Assembly: GCF_001038625.1 (NCBI RefSeq)
Contig: NZ_CP011803.1
Location: forward strand, 4,340,001-4,404,000
Source of the DNA: Clostridium carboxidivorans P7
Lineage (GTDB): Bacteria; Bacillota; Clostridia; Clostridiales; Clostridiaceae
Direction of reading: 5' to 3'
DNA length: 64,000 bases
Shown piece after piece: positions 46,113-56,327 of the stretch (position 1 is the first letter of the stretch; each line of letters begins with the position of its first letter). The notes under the pieces are model-generated. The model was not told the origin of the DNA. It saw only the letters and a list, made by a program, of their open reading frames with translations, and searched no databases. The translations under genes were made by a program, and so were the position numbers.

Positions 46113-47465
46113 CTAATTATTTGCTTTTTTTTCAATAAGTGCTGCTAATCCATGTGCCATTTGATCTAATTCGCTCTGTACTTCACCTTCAAGCATTACT
46201 CTAACTAGTGGTTCTGTTCCCGAAGGTCTTATTAAAACTCTTCCGCAGCCATCTAATTTAGCTTCTATTTTCTTTATTTCTCCAACTATTTCAGCATCTT
46301 CTAAATATATATTTTTCTTACTGTTTGGAACTGTGGCATTAGCTAAAACTTGTGGTAATTCCTTCATCATAGATGCTAGTTGTGATAGAGTCTTTCCACT
46401 TTCCTTAACTACAGCAGCCATTTGGATACCTGTAACTAGTCCATCTCCAGTAGTATTATAATCTGTCATAATTATGTGTCCTGATTGTTCTCCACCTAAT
46501 TTATAGCCTTCTTTAACCATTTCTTCTAGTACATATCTGTCTCCAACTTTTGTTTTAACTGTACGTATATTTTCTTTCTTTAAAGCTATATCCAATCCAA
46601 GATTACTCATAACAGTAACAACAACTACATCTTTATCAAGCTTTCCTTTATTCTTTAAATGCTTACCTAGTATAGCCATTGTAAAATCACCACTAATTAG
46701 GTTTCCTTTTTCATCTACAGCTAAACATCTATCAGCATCTCCATCAAAAGCTAATCCTAAATCACAGCCTTTTTTTACAACGTAGTCCATTAATTCCTCT
46801 GGATGAGTTGAACCACAATTTTTATTTATATTTATTCCATCTGGATCATTGTTTATAACATAAACCTGTGCACCAAGATCTTTAAAAGCTTTTACTGAAG
46901 TTATATATGATGCTCCATTTGCACAATCCAATGCAACTTTAAGTCCTTTTAAATCTATATCTATAGTTGATTTTGCAAATTCTATATAATCTCCAATAGC
47001 TTCTCCAGCTTCCTCCACTTTTCTTCCTATATCTTCACCAGTTGGTAATGGTACTCCTTCAAAATTATTTTCTATAACACTTTGAATTTTATCTTCTAAT
47101 TCATCTGATAATTTGTATCCTTGTGAATTAAAGAATTTTATACCATTATACTCTACAGGATTGTGGGATGCTGATATAACAACTCCTGCATCAGCTCCAT
47201 ATTTTCTTGTTAAATGCGCTACTGCTGGAGTTGGAATAACACCTACACATACAGCCTCTGCACCTACAGAAAGTATTCCTGAAACTAAAGCACTTTCAAG
47301 CATATCTCCTGATATTCTTGTATCCATTCCTACAAGTATTTTTGGTTTATGAGCTCCTTCTGTTAGTACAACTGCTCCTGCTTTTCCTAATTTATATGCT
47401 AATTCTGCTGTTAATTCTTTATTAGCTATTCCTCTAACTCCATCAGTTCCAAACATTCTATGCAT
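46113..47465 (-). CDS. glmM: Phosphoglucosamine mutase
   Basis: A 450-residue enzyme converting glucosamine-6-phosphate to glucosamine-1-phosphate. [11 protein letters not shown] at the start, the phosphoserine loop [19 protein letters not shown], the metal loop [11 protein letters not shown], the sugar-binding GGEQSGHII and the phosphate-binding [12 protein letters not shown] are all present. The ATG at 47465 was chosen behind AGAGAGG. In many Firmicutes glmM follows cdaA-cdaR; here those genes are about 8 kb away. Confidence 0.97.
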   Translation of the reverse strand: MHRMFGTDGVRGIANKELTAELAYKLGKAGAVVLTEGAHKPKILVGMDTRISGDMLESALVSGILSVGAEAVCVGVIPTPAVAHLTRKYGADAGVVISASHNPVEYNGIKFFNSQGYKLSDELEDKIQSVIENNFEGVPLPTGEDIGRKVEEAGEAIGDYIEFAKSTIDIDLKGLKVALDCANGASYITSVKAFKDLGAQVYVINNDPDGININKNCGSTHPEELMDYVVKKGCDLGLAFDGDADRCLAVDEKGNLISGDFTMAILGKHLKNKGKLDKDVVVVTVMSNLGLDIALKKENIRTVKTKVGDRYVLEEMVKEGYKLGGEQSGHIIMTDYNTTGDGLVTGIQMAAVVKESGKTLSQLASMMKELPQVLANATVPNSKKNIYLEDAEIVGEIKKIEAKLDGCGRVLIRPSGTEPLVRVMLEGEVQSELDQMAHGLAALIEKKANN

Positions 47466-47583
47466 AAACAATACCTCTCTTTTTATTATTAACTTTTAAT
47501 ATAGTATTTTAAATATTTTAAATTTGTTCATTAACCAAGTTATATTATATTACAATTCATAATTAGTAACAATACTAAAAAAA

Positions 47584-47604
47584 CACCCGGAATAAATCCG
47601 GGTG
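47584..47604 (-). terminator. Terminator after the vor operon
   Basis: GC-rich arms CACCCGGA / TCCGGGTG with a 5-base loop and a T-run of seven or more on the minus strand, 15 bases past the stop. Confidence 0.92.
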
Positions 47605-47618
47605 ATAAGCTAACCTTT

Positions 47619-48149
47619 CTATTTTACAAAATCTATTCCCTTTTGAATAGCATTTTTATTTGATTCGAAGAATTTTTCTTTTCCATGTGCTTTTAGTGAA
47701 TCTAGTAAAGCTTCTATGGAAACTATTCCTGTTTCCTTTACTAGTGCTCCTAAAAGTATCATGTTTGCTATTTTTTTACTTCCTATTTCTTCTGCTATTG
47801 TTTGTGCTGGTATTGATATTACCTTTACATCTTTTCTCTTTGGAACTATATCTACCAAATCCGAATCCATTATTATGACGCCATTTGGCTCTATAATATC
47901 TTCAAATTTTTCTAGAGAAGGTCTGTTCATTACAACTATTGTATCAGCTTTTGTTACTATTGGTGAGCCTATTGCTTCATCTGTTAGTATTACTGAACAG
48001 TTAGCTGTTCCTCCTCTCATTTCTGGTCCATATGATGGTAACCATGAAACATTTAAATTAGCATCCATTCCTGCATATGCTAGGAATTTACCCATTGATA
48101 ATATACCCTGTCCGCCGAATCCAGCGAAGATTATTTGTTGTGATGCCAT
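47619..48149 (-). CDS. vorC: 2-oxoacid:ferredoxin oxidoreductase, gamma subunit
   Basis: A 176-residue gamma subunit. The start QQIIFAGFGGQGILSMGKFLA and WLPSYGPEMRGGTANCSVI are standard for the POR/KOR gamma domain. It closes the four-gene operon and is two bases from the TPP subunit. Together the complex turns branched-chain 2-oxoacids (or 2-oxoglutarate) plus CoA into acyl-CoA, CO2 and reduced ferredoxin. Confidence 0.88.
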   Translation of the reverse strand: MASQQIIFAGFGGQGILSMGKFLAYAGMDANLNVSWLPSYGPEMRGGTANCSVILTDEAIGSPIVTKADTIVVMNRPSLEKFEDIIEPNGVIIMDSDLVDIVPKRKDVKVISIPAQTIAEEIGSKKIANMILLGALVKETGIVSIEALLDSLKAHGKEKFFESNKNAIQKGIDFVK

Positions 48150-48151
48150 TT

Positions 48152-48901
48152 TTATTTCGCCTCCTCAGTATTATCCTTCTTAACTCCTAGTGGATAATAT
48201 GGAATCATATTTTCCTTTAACCATTTCATTGCTTCTGAAGGTGATAATCCCCAGTTAGTTGGACAGATTGATAATACTTCTATTAGTGAGAAGCCTTTTC
48301 CTTCTAACTGATTTTGGAATGCCTTTTTTATGGCTTTTTTTGCTTTTATTATATTTGGAACTGAGTCTACAGATACTCTTTCTACATAACATGCTCCTGT
48401 TAATGTTGAAATCATTTCTGAAACTCTTATTGGATATCCTGCTATTTTAGGATCTCTTCCATATGGTGTTGTTTCTGTTACTTGTCCTGGCAGTGTTGTT
48501 GGTGCCATCTGTCCGCCTGTCATACCATATATACAGTTGTTTACAAATATTCCTGTTATATTTTCTCCTCTTGTTGCTGCATGGACAATTTCTGCTGTTC
48601 CTATTGCTGCAAGATCTCCATCTCCCTGATATGTAAATACTACTTTATCAGGATTTGTTCTCTTTATTCCTGTTGCACAGGCTGGCGCCCTTCCATGTGC
48701 AGCTTCAAACATATCACATGCAAAATAGTTATATGCTAAAACTGAACATCCTACTGGAGCTACCCCTATTGTTTTATCTAATATGCCAAGTTCATCTATA
48801 ACTTCAGCAACTAATTTGTGAATTATACCATGTGTACATCCTGGACAATAATGTGTAGGCACATCTAATAATGCCTTTGGATTTTCATATACTATTGCCA
48901 T
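48152..48901 (-). CDS. vorA: 2-oxoacid:ferredoxin oxidoreductase, TPP-binding (beta) subunit
   Basis: A 249-residue subunit binding thiamine diphosphate: THYCPGCTHGIIHKLVAEV at the start, TYQGDGDLAAIGTAEIVHAA with the TPP/Mg motif, and VNNCIYGMTGGQMAPTT. It overlaps the alpha subunit stop by one base (TAATG). VOR and KOR types are hard to separate by eye; the ptb-buk neighbour favours branched-chain 2-oxoacids. Confidence 0.88.
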   Translation of the reverse strand: MAIVYENPKALLDVPTHYCPGCTHGIIHKLVAEVIDELGILDKTIGVAPVGCSVLAYNYFACDMFEAAHGRAPACATGIKRTNPDKVVFTYQGDGDLAAIGTAEIVHAATRGENITGIFVNNCIYGMTGGQMAPTTLPGQVTETTPYGRDPKIAGYPIRVSEMISTLTGACYVERVSVDSVPNIIKAKKAIKKAFQNQLEGKGFSLIEVLSICPTNWGLSPSEAMKWLKENMIPYYPLGVKKDNTEEAK

Positions 48902-49971
48902 TATTTTGCACCCCCTACTATGGTTTTTACTTTCTCAAGAATGTCTGTAGGATCTGGAACCATTCCTCCTGATCTTCCATAGAAATCTACAGGTTTTCTT
49001 CCATTAGATGCTAGTCTTACATCTTCAACCATCTGTCCACAGCTCATTTCTACTGATAGATATCCATGTTTAGTATTACCTACAGTCTTTTCAAATGCTT
49101 CAAATGGGAAAGGCCATAAAGTTATTGGTCTTATTAATCCTACTTTTATTCCTTCCTTTGCAGCCATCTTTATTACATTTTTGCATATTCTTGAAGTTGT
49201 TCCATATGCAACTAGTACTAAATCTGTTTCTCCTTCACAGTTAAACATTTCATATCTAACTTCATTTTCTTCTATTGTTTTATATTTAGCTTGAAGCTTT
49301 TCATTGTGCTTTTCTAATGTTTCTGGCTCCAAAAATAATGAATTTATTATATTATGCTCTTTTCTTCCATTCAATCCATTGGCAGCCCAGTCTTTTTCTG
49401 GAAGCTTCTTTGCTGGTCTTTCCTTGAATTCTACTGGTTCCATCATTTGACCAAGCATTCCATCTCCCATTACCATACAAGGTGTTCTGTACATATCTGC
49501 TGTATCAAAGGCATCTTGAATTAAGTCAACCATTTCCTGTATTGATGCTGGTGCAAATATTGGCATTCTATAATCTCCATGTCCGCCGCCTTTTGTTGCT
49601 TGAAAATAATCTGACTGAGCTGGCTGGATACTTCCAAGTCCAGGACCTCCTCTAACTATATCTACTATAACGCAAGGTAGTTCTGCACCTGCTATATATG
49701 ATATGCCTTCTGCTTTTAAGCTTATTCCAGGTGAACTTGATGATGTCATAGACCTAACTCCACTACCTGCTGCCCCATAAACCATATTTATAGCAGCAAT
49801 TTCACTTTCAGCTTGTATAAATACTCTTCCTATTTTAGGCATTTTTCTTGACATATAAGCTGCAACTTCTGTTTGAGGAGTAATTGGGTAACCAAAGAAG
49901 GCTTGACAATTTGCTCTTATGGCAGCTTCACCAATGGCTTCATTACCTTTTATTAATACTTTTTCTCCCAC
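48901..49971 (-). CDS. vorB: 2-oxoacid:ferredoxin oxidoreductase, alpha subunit
   Basis: About 356 residues of the pyrimidine domain: LIKGNEAIGEAAIRANCQAFFGYPITPQTEVA, then FIQAESEIAAINMVYGAAGSG (shown in part) and the later VDYF/GMVPDP region. I placed the start at the GTG at 49971 because AAGGAGGG lies seven bases before it; the longer frame would overlap the ferredoxin gene. The product is usually annotated 3-methyl-2-oxobutanoate dehydrogenase subunit VorB. Confidence 0.9.
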   Translation of the reverse strand: MGEKVLIKGNEAIGEAAIRANCQAFFGYPITPQTEVAAYMSRKMPKIGRVFIQAESEIAAINMVYGAAGSGVRSMTSSSSPGISLKAEGISYIAGAELPCVIVDIVRGGPGLGSIQPAQSDYFQATKGGGHGDYRMPIFAPASIQEMVDLIQDAFDTADMYRTPCMVMGDGMLGQMMEPVEFKERPAKKLPEKDWAANGLNGRKEHNIINSLFLEPETLEKHNEKLQAKYKTIEENEVRYEMFNCEGETDLVLVAYGTTSRICKNVIKMAAKEGIKVGLIRPITLWPFPFEAFEKTVGNTKHGYLSVEMSCGQMVEDVRLASNGRKPVDFYGRSGGMVPDPTDILEKVKTIVGGAK

Positions 49972-49984
49972 AAAGAATCCCTCC

Positions 49985-50197
49985 TTATTCCTTTTCAACT
50001 GTTATTACGCAGTCAGGACATATTTTTCCACAGGATGCGCAAGCAACACATTCCTTCATTTTTTCTTCTGTAACAGTAGCTGGATGATATCCTTTTGCAT
50101 TCAGTCTATCTGCAAAGCTTATTATTTTTTTAGGACATGCTTCTATGCAGTGTCCACAACCCTTACATCTTTCTTCTCTAAAAGTTACCTTTGCCAT
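49985..50197 (-). CDS. vorD: Ferredoxin-type delta subunit of 2-oxoacid oxidoreductase
   Basis: A 70-residue 2x[4Fe-4S] protein. Cluster motifs are CKGCGHCIEACP and CVACASCGKICPDC. It is the first gene of the operon and passes electrons to free ferredoxin. GGAGGGA lies before the ATG. Confidence 0.92.
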   Translation of the reverse strand: MAKVTFREERCKGCGHCIEACPKKIISFADRLNAKGYHPATVTEEKMKECVACASCGKICPDCVITVEKE

Positions 50198-50868
50198 AAG
50201 AAAGTTCCCTCCTTAATTTTGGTAATTAAAAGTTTTAGCAATGTTAAATTTGTAAACATCGCTGCAAAACAAATTGTTTAAAACTCATTCTATTTATGTA
50301 AATTTTATTTCTAGCATATACTTAAAAAATTTCATTATATTTATTTTCAAGATAATACTTTAATTTCTTTGTCATTTCTTGTATTATTTTGCAAGTTTTA
50401 ATGCATACTTTATTGTTATCTTTATTTTTCTGTTTCCAAAATAGCATATAAAAATTCTAATTTTAATTATTTACATCACTCAACATTATCCGTTGTATCA
50501 AGTTTTTTACATTTTGTAATCGTATTCAAAATAGTGTAAAATAAAACTTTGCTCTTGCTTTCTTGATAATTTATGAATAAAACACATTAAATAAGACTGC
50601 ATTTACTTTTGCAAAACACATTGTTAAAATTTCATAAAAATATTTAAATATGAAACTTTTTCATTAAAATAGATATGATAATGATTTTTTTCACCCATAT
50701 GCATATTATATCACAAAATTTTCAAATATTCTAACATAGTTTTTAGTCCATATTATCTTTATTTTGTTCACTTTAATAATTAAATATATTTCATTCTTCA
50801 ATTTACTTAATTTAACTCAATTAATTTACTTATTTTAGGATTTTACTTTTAAAAATAAAGAGTGTAAA
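50198..50868. other. Long AT-rich gap upstream of the vor operon
   Basis: About 670 bases with no ORF of interest. It must hold the vor promoter because buk ends in a terminator just upstream. A partial Rex-like sequence TTGTTAAAATTTCATAA occurs near 50630 but is too imperfect to call. Confidence 0.4.
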
Positions 50869-50901
50869 ATAAAAGCCTTATTTTACACTCTTCTTATATA
50901 T
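50869..50901 (-). terminator. Terminator after buk
   Basis: Perfect 14-base arms AGAGTGTAAAATAA / TTATTTTACACTCT with a 5-base loop and T-rich tail, immediately beyond the buk stop. Confidence 0.88.
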
Positions 50902-50902
50902 T

Positions 50903-51973
50903 TTACTTATATTCTTTTGCTTGTTCTTCTCCACCTAGTACTCTAAGTCCGCCTTGTGCTAATGCTAATAATTCATCTTCTCCTGGATAAACTACAACTG
51001 GTGCAATAAATTCTACCATGTCTTTTATTGCAGCTGTAACAGTTTTACTATAAGCTATTCCTCCAGTTAAAATTAAAGCATCTACTTTTCCATGTAAAAC
51101 TGCAGCACATTTACCAATTTCTTTACCTACTTGTAATATGAAAGCATCAAATACTAACTTTGCCTTTTTATCTCCACTTTCTGCTTTTTGTTCTACTTCC
51201 CTAAAATCATTTGTATTTAGATAAGCTACAATTCCACCTTTTCCACTTATCTTTTTCTTCATTTCTTCTAAAGTATATTTTCCACTATAGCAAAGCTTTA
51301 TTAAACCTCCTACAGGAAGTCCTCCTGTTCTTTCTGGTGAAAATGGTCCATCTCCATCTAAACCATTGGCTACATCTACAACTCTTCCTTTTTTGTGAGC
51401 TCCAACAGTTACTCCGCCACCCATGTGTGTCACTACTAAATTTAATTCATCATACTTCTTATTGTTTTCTTTTGCATATCTCTTTGCTACTGCTTTTTGA
51501 TTTAAAGCATGGAATATACTTATTCTTTCTATTTCAGGCATTCCGGATATTCTAGCTGCTTCATCTAATTCATCAACAACAACTGGGTCTACTATAAATG
51601 CTGGTTTATTTATAGATTTTCCTATTTCATTAGCTATTATTCCACCTAAATTTGAAGCATGCTGTCCTTGCACTCCAACTTTTAGGTCTTCTAACATAGC
51701 ATCATTGACTTTATAAGTTCCACTTTCAATTGGTTTTAATAATCCACCTCTGCCTACTACTCCGTCTAATGTATTAATATCAAAATTCTTTTCTTTTAAA
51801 ACCTTCAATATAACTTCTTTTCTAAATTCAAATTGATCATAAATAGTAGCATATTTCTCAATTTCTTCTGAAGAATGTCTTAAAGTTTCTTCTAAAATTT
51901 CATTTTCTCCATCATATACTCCTATTTTGGTAGATGTAGATCCTGGATTTAATATTAATAATTTATATGACAT
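50903..51973 (-). CDS. buk: Butyrate kinase (possibly branched-chain acyl kinase)
   Basis: A 356-residue acetokinase-family enzyme making ATP from acyl phosphate. [19 protein letters not shown] at the start, [20 protein letters not shown] and LTGGIAYSK are family motifs, with butyrate kinase length. It follows ptb at 58 bases. Given the vor operon next to it, isobutyryl, isovaleryl or 2-methylbutyryl phosphate may be used along with butyryl phosphate. Confidence 0.94.
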   Translation of the reverse strand: MSYKLLILNPGSTSTKIGVYDGENEILEETLRHSSEEIEKYATIYDQFEFRKEVILKVLKEKNFDINTLDGVVGRGGLLKPIESGTYKVNDAMLEDLKVGVQGQHASNLGGIIANEIGKSINKPAFIVDPVVVDELDEAARISGMPEIERISIFHALNQKAVAKRYAKENNKKYDELNLVVTHMGGGVTVGAHKKGRVVDVANGLDGDGPFSPERTGGLPVGGLIKLCYSGKYTLEEMKKKISGKGGIVAYLNTNDFREVEQKAESGDKKAKLVFDAFILQVGKEIGKCAAVLHGKVDALILTGGIAYSKTVTAAIKDMVEFIAPVVVYPGEDELLALAQGGLRVLGGEEQAKEYK

Positions 51974-52031
51974 TTTACCCCTCCTACAAAATCAATACTT
52001 TTACTGTATATGTAAATTTAATAAAGTTCTA

Positions 52032-52946
52032 TTATTTTCTCTTTAATTGATGTGCAACTAACGCTGCTAATGCTATTGCATTCATTTTTGTTTCATGACT
52101 ATCGTTTCTTGATGTCAATACTACTGGTGCTGATGTTCCTACTAGTAAAGCTCCACTCTTAGATTCTGTTGTATAAGCTAAAGTTTTGTACATTATATTT
52201 CCTGCTTCTATATTTGGCATTAATAATATATCTGCTCTTCCTGCTACTTCTCCTTTTACTCCCTTATGTGCAGCAGCTTCTACAGATAATGCATTATCTA
52301 ATGCTAATGGTCCATCAATTAAGCATCCTTTTATTTGTCCTCTGTCATTCATTTTTGAAATTATTGATGCATCTATAGTTGCCTGCATACTAGGATTTAC
52401 TACTTCTACAGCACATACTGGTGCTACTTTTGGTGTTTCTATTCCTACTGCATGCGCAACTGTTACAGCATTTTTAACTATATCTATTTTATCTTTAAGT
52501 TCTGGATACATATTAAAAGCTGCATCTGTTAAAAATATTAATCTATCAATCTTAGGTATTTCAAAAACTGCTACATGAGACATTAATTTTCCTGTTCTTA
52601 AACCAACTTCTTTGTTTAAAACTGCTCTTAAAAAGTTAGCTGTATCAATAAGACCTTTCATTAACATATCAGCTTTACCTGAAGAAACTAATTCTACAGC
52701 CTTTAATGCAGCTTTAACAGGATTTTCTTCATTAACAATTTCAAATTTTGTTAAATCCATTTCTATTTCTGCTGCTATAGCTTCCATCTTTGCTTTGTCA
52801 CCAACTAATATTGCTTCCGATATTCCTTGTTCTTTAGCATCCCTAATAGCTTCAAGTACTGGTCTATCTTGAGCTACCGCTACTGCTATCTTCTTTGTTT
52901 CTTGATTTTTAGCCTTTTCTAAAACTTCTTGTAAATTTTTAATCAT
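52032..52946 (-). CDS. ptb: Phosphate butyryltransferase
   Basis: A 304-residue enzyme converting butyryl-CoA (or branched acyl-CoA) and phosphate to acyl phosphate. It has KIAVAVAQDRPVLEAI, LMKGLIDTANFLRAVL and the C-terminal MPNIEAGNIMYKTL, typical for the phosphotransacylase family. It is the first gene of ptb-buk, preceded by GAGGTG. Confidence 0.94.
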   Translation of the reverse strand: MIKNLQEVLEKAKNQETKKIAVAVAQDRPVLEAIRDAKEQGISEAILVGDKAKMEAIAAEIEMDLTKFEIVNEENPVKAALKAVELVSSGKADMLMKGLIDTANFLRAVLNKEVGLRTGKLMSHVAVFEIPKIDRLIFLTDAAFNMYPELKDKIDIVKNAVTVAHAVGIETPKVAPVCAVEVVNPSMQATIDASIISKMNDRGQIKGCLIDGPLALDNALSVEAAAHKGVKGEVAGRADILLMPNIEAGNIMYKTLAYTTESKSGALLVGTSAPVVLTSRNDSHETKMNAIALAALVAHQLKRK

Positions 52947-53506
52947 TTAATTTACACCTCTTCTTTATAAAATTTAGGCTCTTCCTCATCAACTTTTGTT
53001 GTTCTTAAATTAAAGCCTTAAAAACTATATTTCACAATCTAGCCATAATTATTTTAGTTTAAAGCATTAACAATAGAACATCTTTAAATTTCAGGCAGTC
53101 ATTATATTATAGCCATACCAATCATCTTATACATTTTCACTAAATCCAGTGTAAATGATAAATAACGTATTATTTTTAGAGCTATATTCTATATAATATC
53201 CTGTAATACTTTAGTGCTATTAAACCTAATATTCTGCAAATATTTTTTCTTTAATTCTATAATTATATGCTGTAATAGCGTTCAAAGTCTATGTTTACTA
53301 GTATAGTCGTTAAATTTTTAACACCTAAACGCGGTACTTACACCATATCAATTGTAATCTTTTTACTGATTCTTGTTTATACATACATTCTTGGAGTTAA
53401 TTTCAAGTATAAGATTATAATTTTCCACATGCATACTTCCTGAAATCATTATGCCTTCTCTTATATTTTACCAGATATATTCAAAAAACACTGTTTTTCA
53501 GAATAT
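52947..53506. other. Gap upstream of ptb
   Basis: About 560 AT-rich bases. No gene, leader RNA or clear operator was recognised; it must contain the ptb promoter. Confidence 0.4.
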
Positions 53507-55108
53507 TCAATATAATGGTTGATATTTCCTTATAATATTTTCTGCCACTTTTATCCCATCTACTGCTGCAGACATTATTCCACCTGCAAATCCTGCACCC
53601 TCACCACAAGGATAAAGCCCTTGGGCTGATATACTTTCTAGATTTTCATTTCTCAATATTCTAACAGGAGCTGAAGTTCTTGTTTCAATTCCAGTTAAAA
53701 CGCCATCATTACTGGCAAATCCTTTAATCTTTTTATCAAAATTTATAAATCCCTCTTTTAAAGCTTCTATTACATAACTTGGCAAACACTTTCTTAAATC
53801 ACAAAACTCATAACCTGGTTTATATGTTGGTTCTACATTGCCTAATTTAGTAGAAACTTCATCCTTCAAAAAATCTCCTATTAATTGTACAGGTGCAGTA
53901 TACTTGCCCCCGCCCAAAATATAAGCTAAACTTTCATAATGTCTTTGAAATTCCATACCTTTTAATGGAGTATCCCCTTGAAAATCAGATTCATTTATAG
54001 AAACTACTATTGCTGAATTAGCATTGTCCTTATCTCTTTTAAAAAAGCTCATTCCGTTAGTTACTAATCTTCCTTCCTCTGATGCTGCTGCTACTACTTC
54101 TCCTCCAGGACACATACAAAAACTATATACCCCTCTTCCTGTAGATTTAGTATTATATGTAAGTCTATAATCTGCAGCCTTAAGTTTAGGATGATTTGCA
54201 TACTTGCCATATTGATTTTCACTTATAATTTGTTGAGAATGTTCTGCTCTTACACCTATAGCAAATGCCTTAGGCTCCATAAATATTCCCTTCCTGTATA
54301 ACATCTCATAAGTATCTCTTGAACTATGACCTATAGCTAATATTAAACTTTCACTTGGAATTTCAGCTCCATTTACCACTATTGATTTTAAACCCCCATT
54401 ACTTACCACTACATCTTGAAGTTTACTATTAAATCTTACTTCTCCACCTAATTCTATTATCTTTTCTCTTATATTTTTTACTACTTTTTTTAATATATCT
54501 GTTCCTATATGAGGCTTTCCATTATACAGAATTTCTTCTGGAGCTCCAGCCTTAACAAACTTATCTAAAACAAAGTCACATCTAGCATCTTTTATTCTAG
54601 TTGTAAGCTTTCCATCAGAAAAAGTTCCCGCTCCACCTTCTCCAAATTGGACATTAGATTCTAAATTTAACTCCCCTGTAGTCCAAAACTTATTTATAGT
54701 ATTGGTTCTATCTTCAACCTTTTCTCCTCTTTCTATAATTATTGGTCTATATCCTTTTTCCGCTAGTAAAAGACCTGCAAACATGCCTGCAGGTCCCATA
54801 CCAACTATAACTGGTCTATGGTTCATTTTCTTATTACCAAAAGGAAATTCCTCATTATAAATCTCTTTTTCAATTTTAACATCTTTATCATTAGCTCTAG
54901 CTACAATTTTTTCTTCTTTATCGCATTTTATTTCTACAACATAATTAAATCTTATATTATCCTTTCTCCTGGCATCTATAGATTCTCTTAAAATTTTAAA
55001 TTGTTCAATATTTGTATGCGATATTTTTAACTTTTTACATACTTTATTTTTTAAATCCTCTATATTTTCATCTATACTTATATTCAAGTTATTTATCTTA
55101 ATTGACAT
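53507..55108 (-). CDS. FAD-dependent dehydrogenase (COG2509 family)
   Basis: A 533-residue flavoprotein. A short N-terminal domain of about 90 residues precedes the FAD-binding VIVGMGPAGMFAGLLLAEKG, then VQFGEGGAGTFSDGKL and, near the end, GLYPCGEGAGFAGGIMSAAVDG. The physiological substrate is unknown. It overlaps cdaR by 11 bases and takes the place where glmM is found in many Firmicute cdaA-cdaR operons. Confidence 0.87.
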   Translation of the reverse strand: MSIKINNLNISIDENIEDLKNKVCKKLKISHTNIEQFKILRESIDARRKDNIRFNYVVEIKCDKEEKIVARANDKDVKIEKEIYNEEFPFGNKKMNHRPVIVGMGPAGMFAGLLLAEKGYRPIIIERGEKVEDRTNTINKFWTTGELNLESNVQFGEGGAGTFSDGKLTTRIKDARCDFVLDKFVKAGAPEEILYNGKPHIGTDILKKVVKNIREKIIELGGEVRFNSKLQDVVVSNGGLKSIVVNGAEIPSESLILAIGHSSRDTYEMLYRKGIFMEPKAFAIGVRAEHSQQIISENQYGKYANHPKLKAADYRLTYNTKSTGRGVYSFCMCPGGEVVAAASEEGRLVTNGMSFFKRDKDNANSAIVVSINESDFQGDTPLKGMEFQRHYESLAYILGGGKYTAPVQLIGDFLKDEVSTKLGNVEPTYKPGYEFCDLRKCLPSYVIEALKEGFINFDKKIKGFASNDGVLTGIETRTSAPVRILRNENLESISAQGLYPCGEGAGFAGGIMSAAVDGIKVAENIIRKYQPLY

Positions 55109-56327
55109 TTTTGCCCTCCAAAACTTTTTTCTTTGCTGTAATCTTAACTGATGATATACTTTGAGACACCTTCGTTACTCCATCTGGTAAGCTTATATTT
55201 AAAGGAATTGAATTTTCCCCTTCTGCTATCGAACTTAAATCCACAGAGCACTTTATATCTTCTGCTTTTAAATTATTGATAACATTTTCTTCACCAGACA
55301 CTACTACATCAACCTTATTTGTATCCAAATTAACACTATATTTACTGTTATCATTTATAGTTTGTATATTTAAACTCAATTGTTTCTGAATATTTTTATT
55401 ATTTAAGTTCACCTTTAGTTTTACAGTATCCGAACTGTTTACGAGAATAACTCCCTTAGGAACTGCTAATTTAACCTCTATTGTATCTTTTCCATATATT
55501 TTATTTAAATCTACATATTCTGTATCCAAAGAATTTATATTAGATATTAAATCTTCTTCTCCCGCTATATCTATTTTATCTTCAATTGGTACTAAATCTT
55601 TTATATTTCCTTGATTATTTTGCTGTATTCCAGATTTAACATTTACAGATACAGTTTTAATTTTTTTAACGGGAATAGTTACCTTTAAAGAACTTGGATT
55701 AACTGTTATATTTTTTACAATTACACCTGAAGAATCTGATGGTTGAAGTTGTATATTTGCATTTATATCCTTTGAAGCATCTTTAATATTATATCTTGCT
55801 GCTACATATTTTACTCTTTCTACTGCTTCCTTAGGTCCACTAATTTCTTTTTCTTTTATAGTAGGCTTAAAAGCATAAAATCCACTTTTAGTATTCCCAT
55901 CAAAAATTACTTTAACCGGAACAGTTTTCCGCTTCAAATCATCCAAAGTAATTTTAACCCATAGGTTGTCATTATTTGTTATTCTAATATTAGATGGACT
56001 ACTTTTAATCTCAACAGGTATTTTATTCTCACCTTTTTTAACTGCATAAGAGTTTAAATCAGACACAAGTTTAAAATCACTTGGTTTTATAGAATAAGTA
56101 TCTGAAGCGCTCCCTCTTATAGTTAATGTTACTGTCAAATTATCTTCTTGTATAGGAACCAGATCAGATTTTGCAACCAAATCTTTATTTAAAATCTGTA
56201 CAGGTACAACAATGTGTATCTCTCTCATAGGATTTTCCACATTAAAAATGTACAACCACAAAACTAAAGAAGCTATTACACAACATATCTTAATAATTAC
56301 TTGGTGATCTTTGACCTTTTGATCCAT
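55098..56327 (-). CDS. cdaR: YbbR-domain protein CdaR, regulator of diadenylate cyclase
   Basis: A 409-residue membrane-anchored protein with one N-terminal helix (about 12-27, IKICCVIASLVLWLYIF) and four YbbR repeats outside the membrane, each of about 85 residues. It modulates CdaA activity. It overlaps cdaA by 31 bases and the FAD protein by 11, a tightly coupled operon. Confidence 0.92.
   Translation of the reverse strand: MDQKVKDHQVIIKICCVIASLVLWLYIFNVENPMREIHIVVPVQILNKDLVAKSDLVPIQEDNLTVTLTIRGSASDTYSIKPSDFKLVSDLNSYAVKKGENKIPVEIKSSPSNIRITNNDNLWVKITLDDLKRKTVPVKVIFDGNTKSGFYAFKPTIKEKEISGPKEAVERVKYVAARYNIKDASKDINANIQLQPSDSSGVIVKNITVNPSSLKVTIPVKKIKTVSVNVKSGIQQNNQGNIKDLVPIEDKIDIAGEEDLISNINSLDTEYVDLNKIYGKDTIEVKLAVPKGVILVNSSDTVKLKVNLNNKNIQKQLSLNIQTINDNSKYSVNLDTNKVDVVVSGEENVINNLKAEDIKCSVDLSSIAEGENSIPLNISLPDGVTKVSQSISSVKITAKKKVLEGKNVN

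Noticed and set aside
47716-48183. Long plus-strand open frames opposite the vor genes
   Set aside because: They mirror strongly coding minus-strand genes with clear motifs and have no ribosome sites; they are shadows.
50628-50650. Rex-like site TTGTTAAAATTTCATAA upstream of vor
   Set aside because: Only one half matches the TTGTTAANNNNTTAACAA consensus; such sequences are common by chance in AT-rich gaps.
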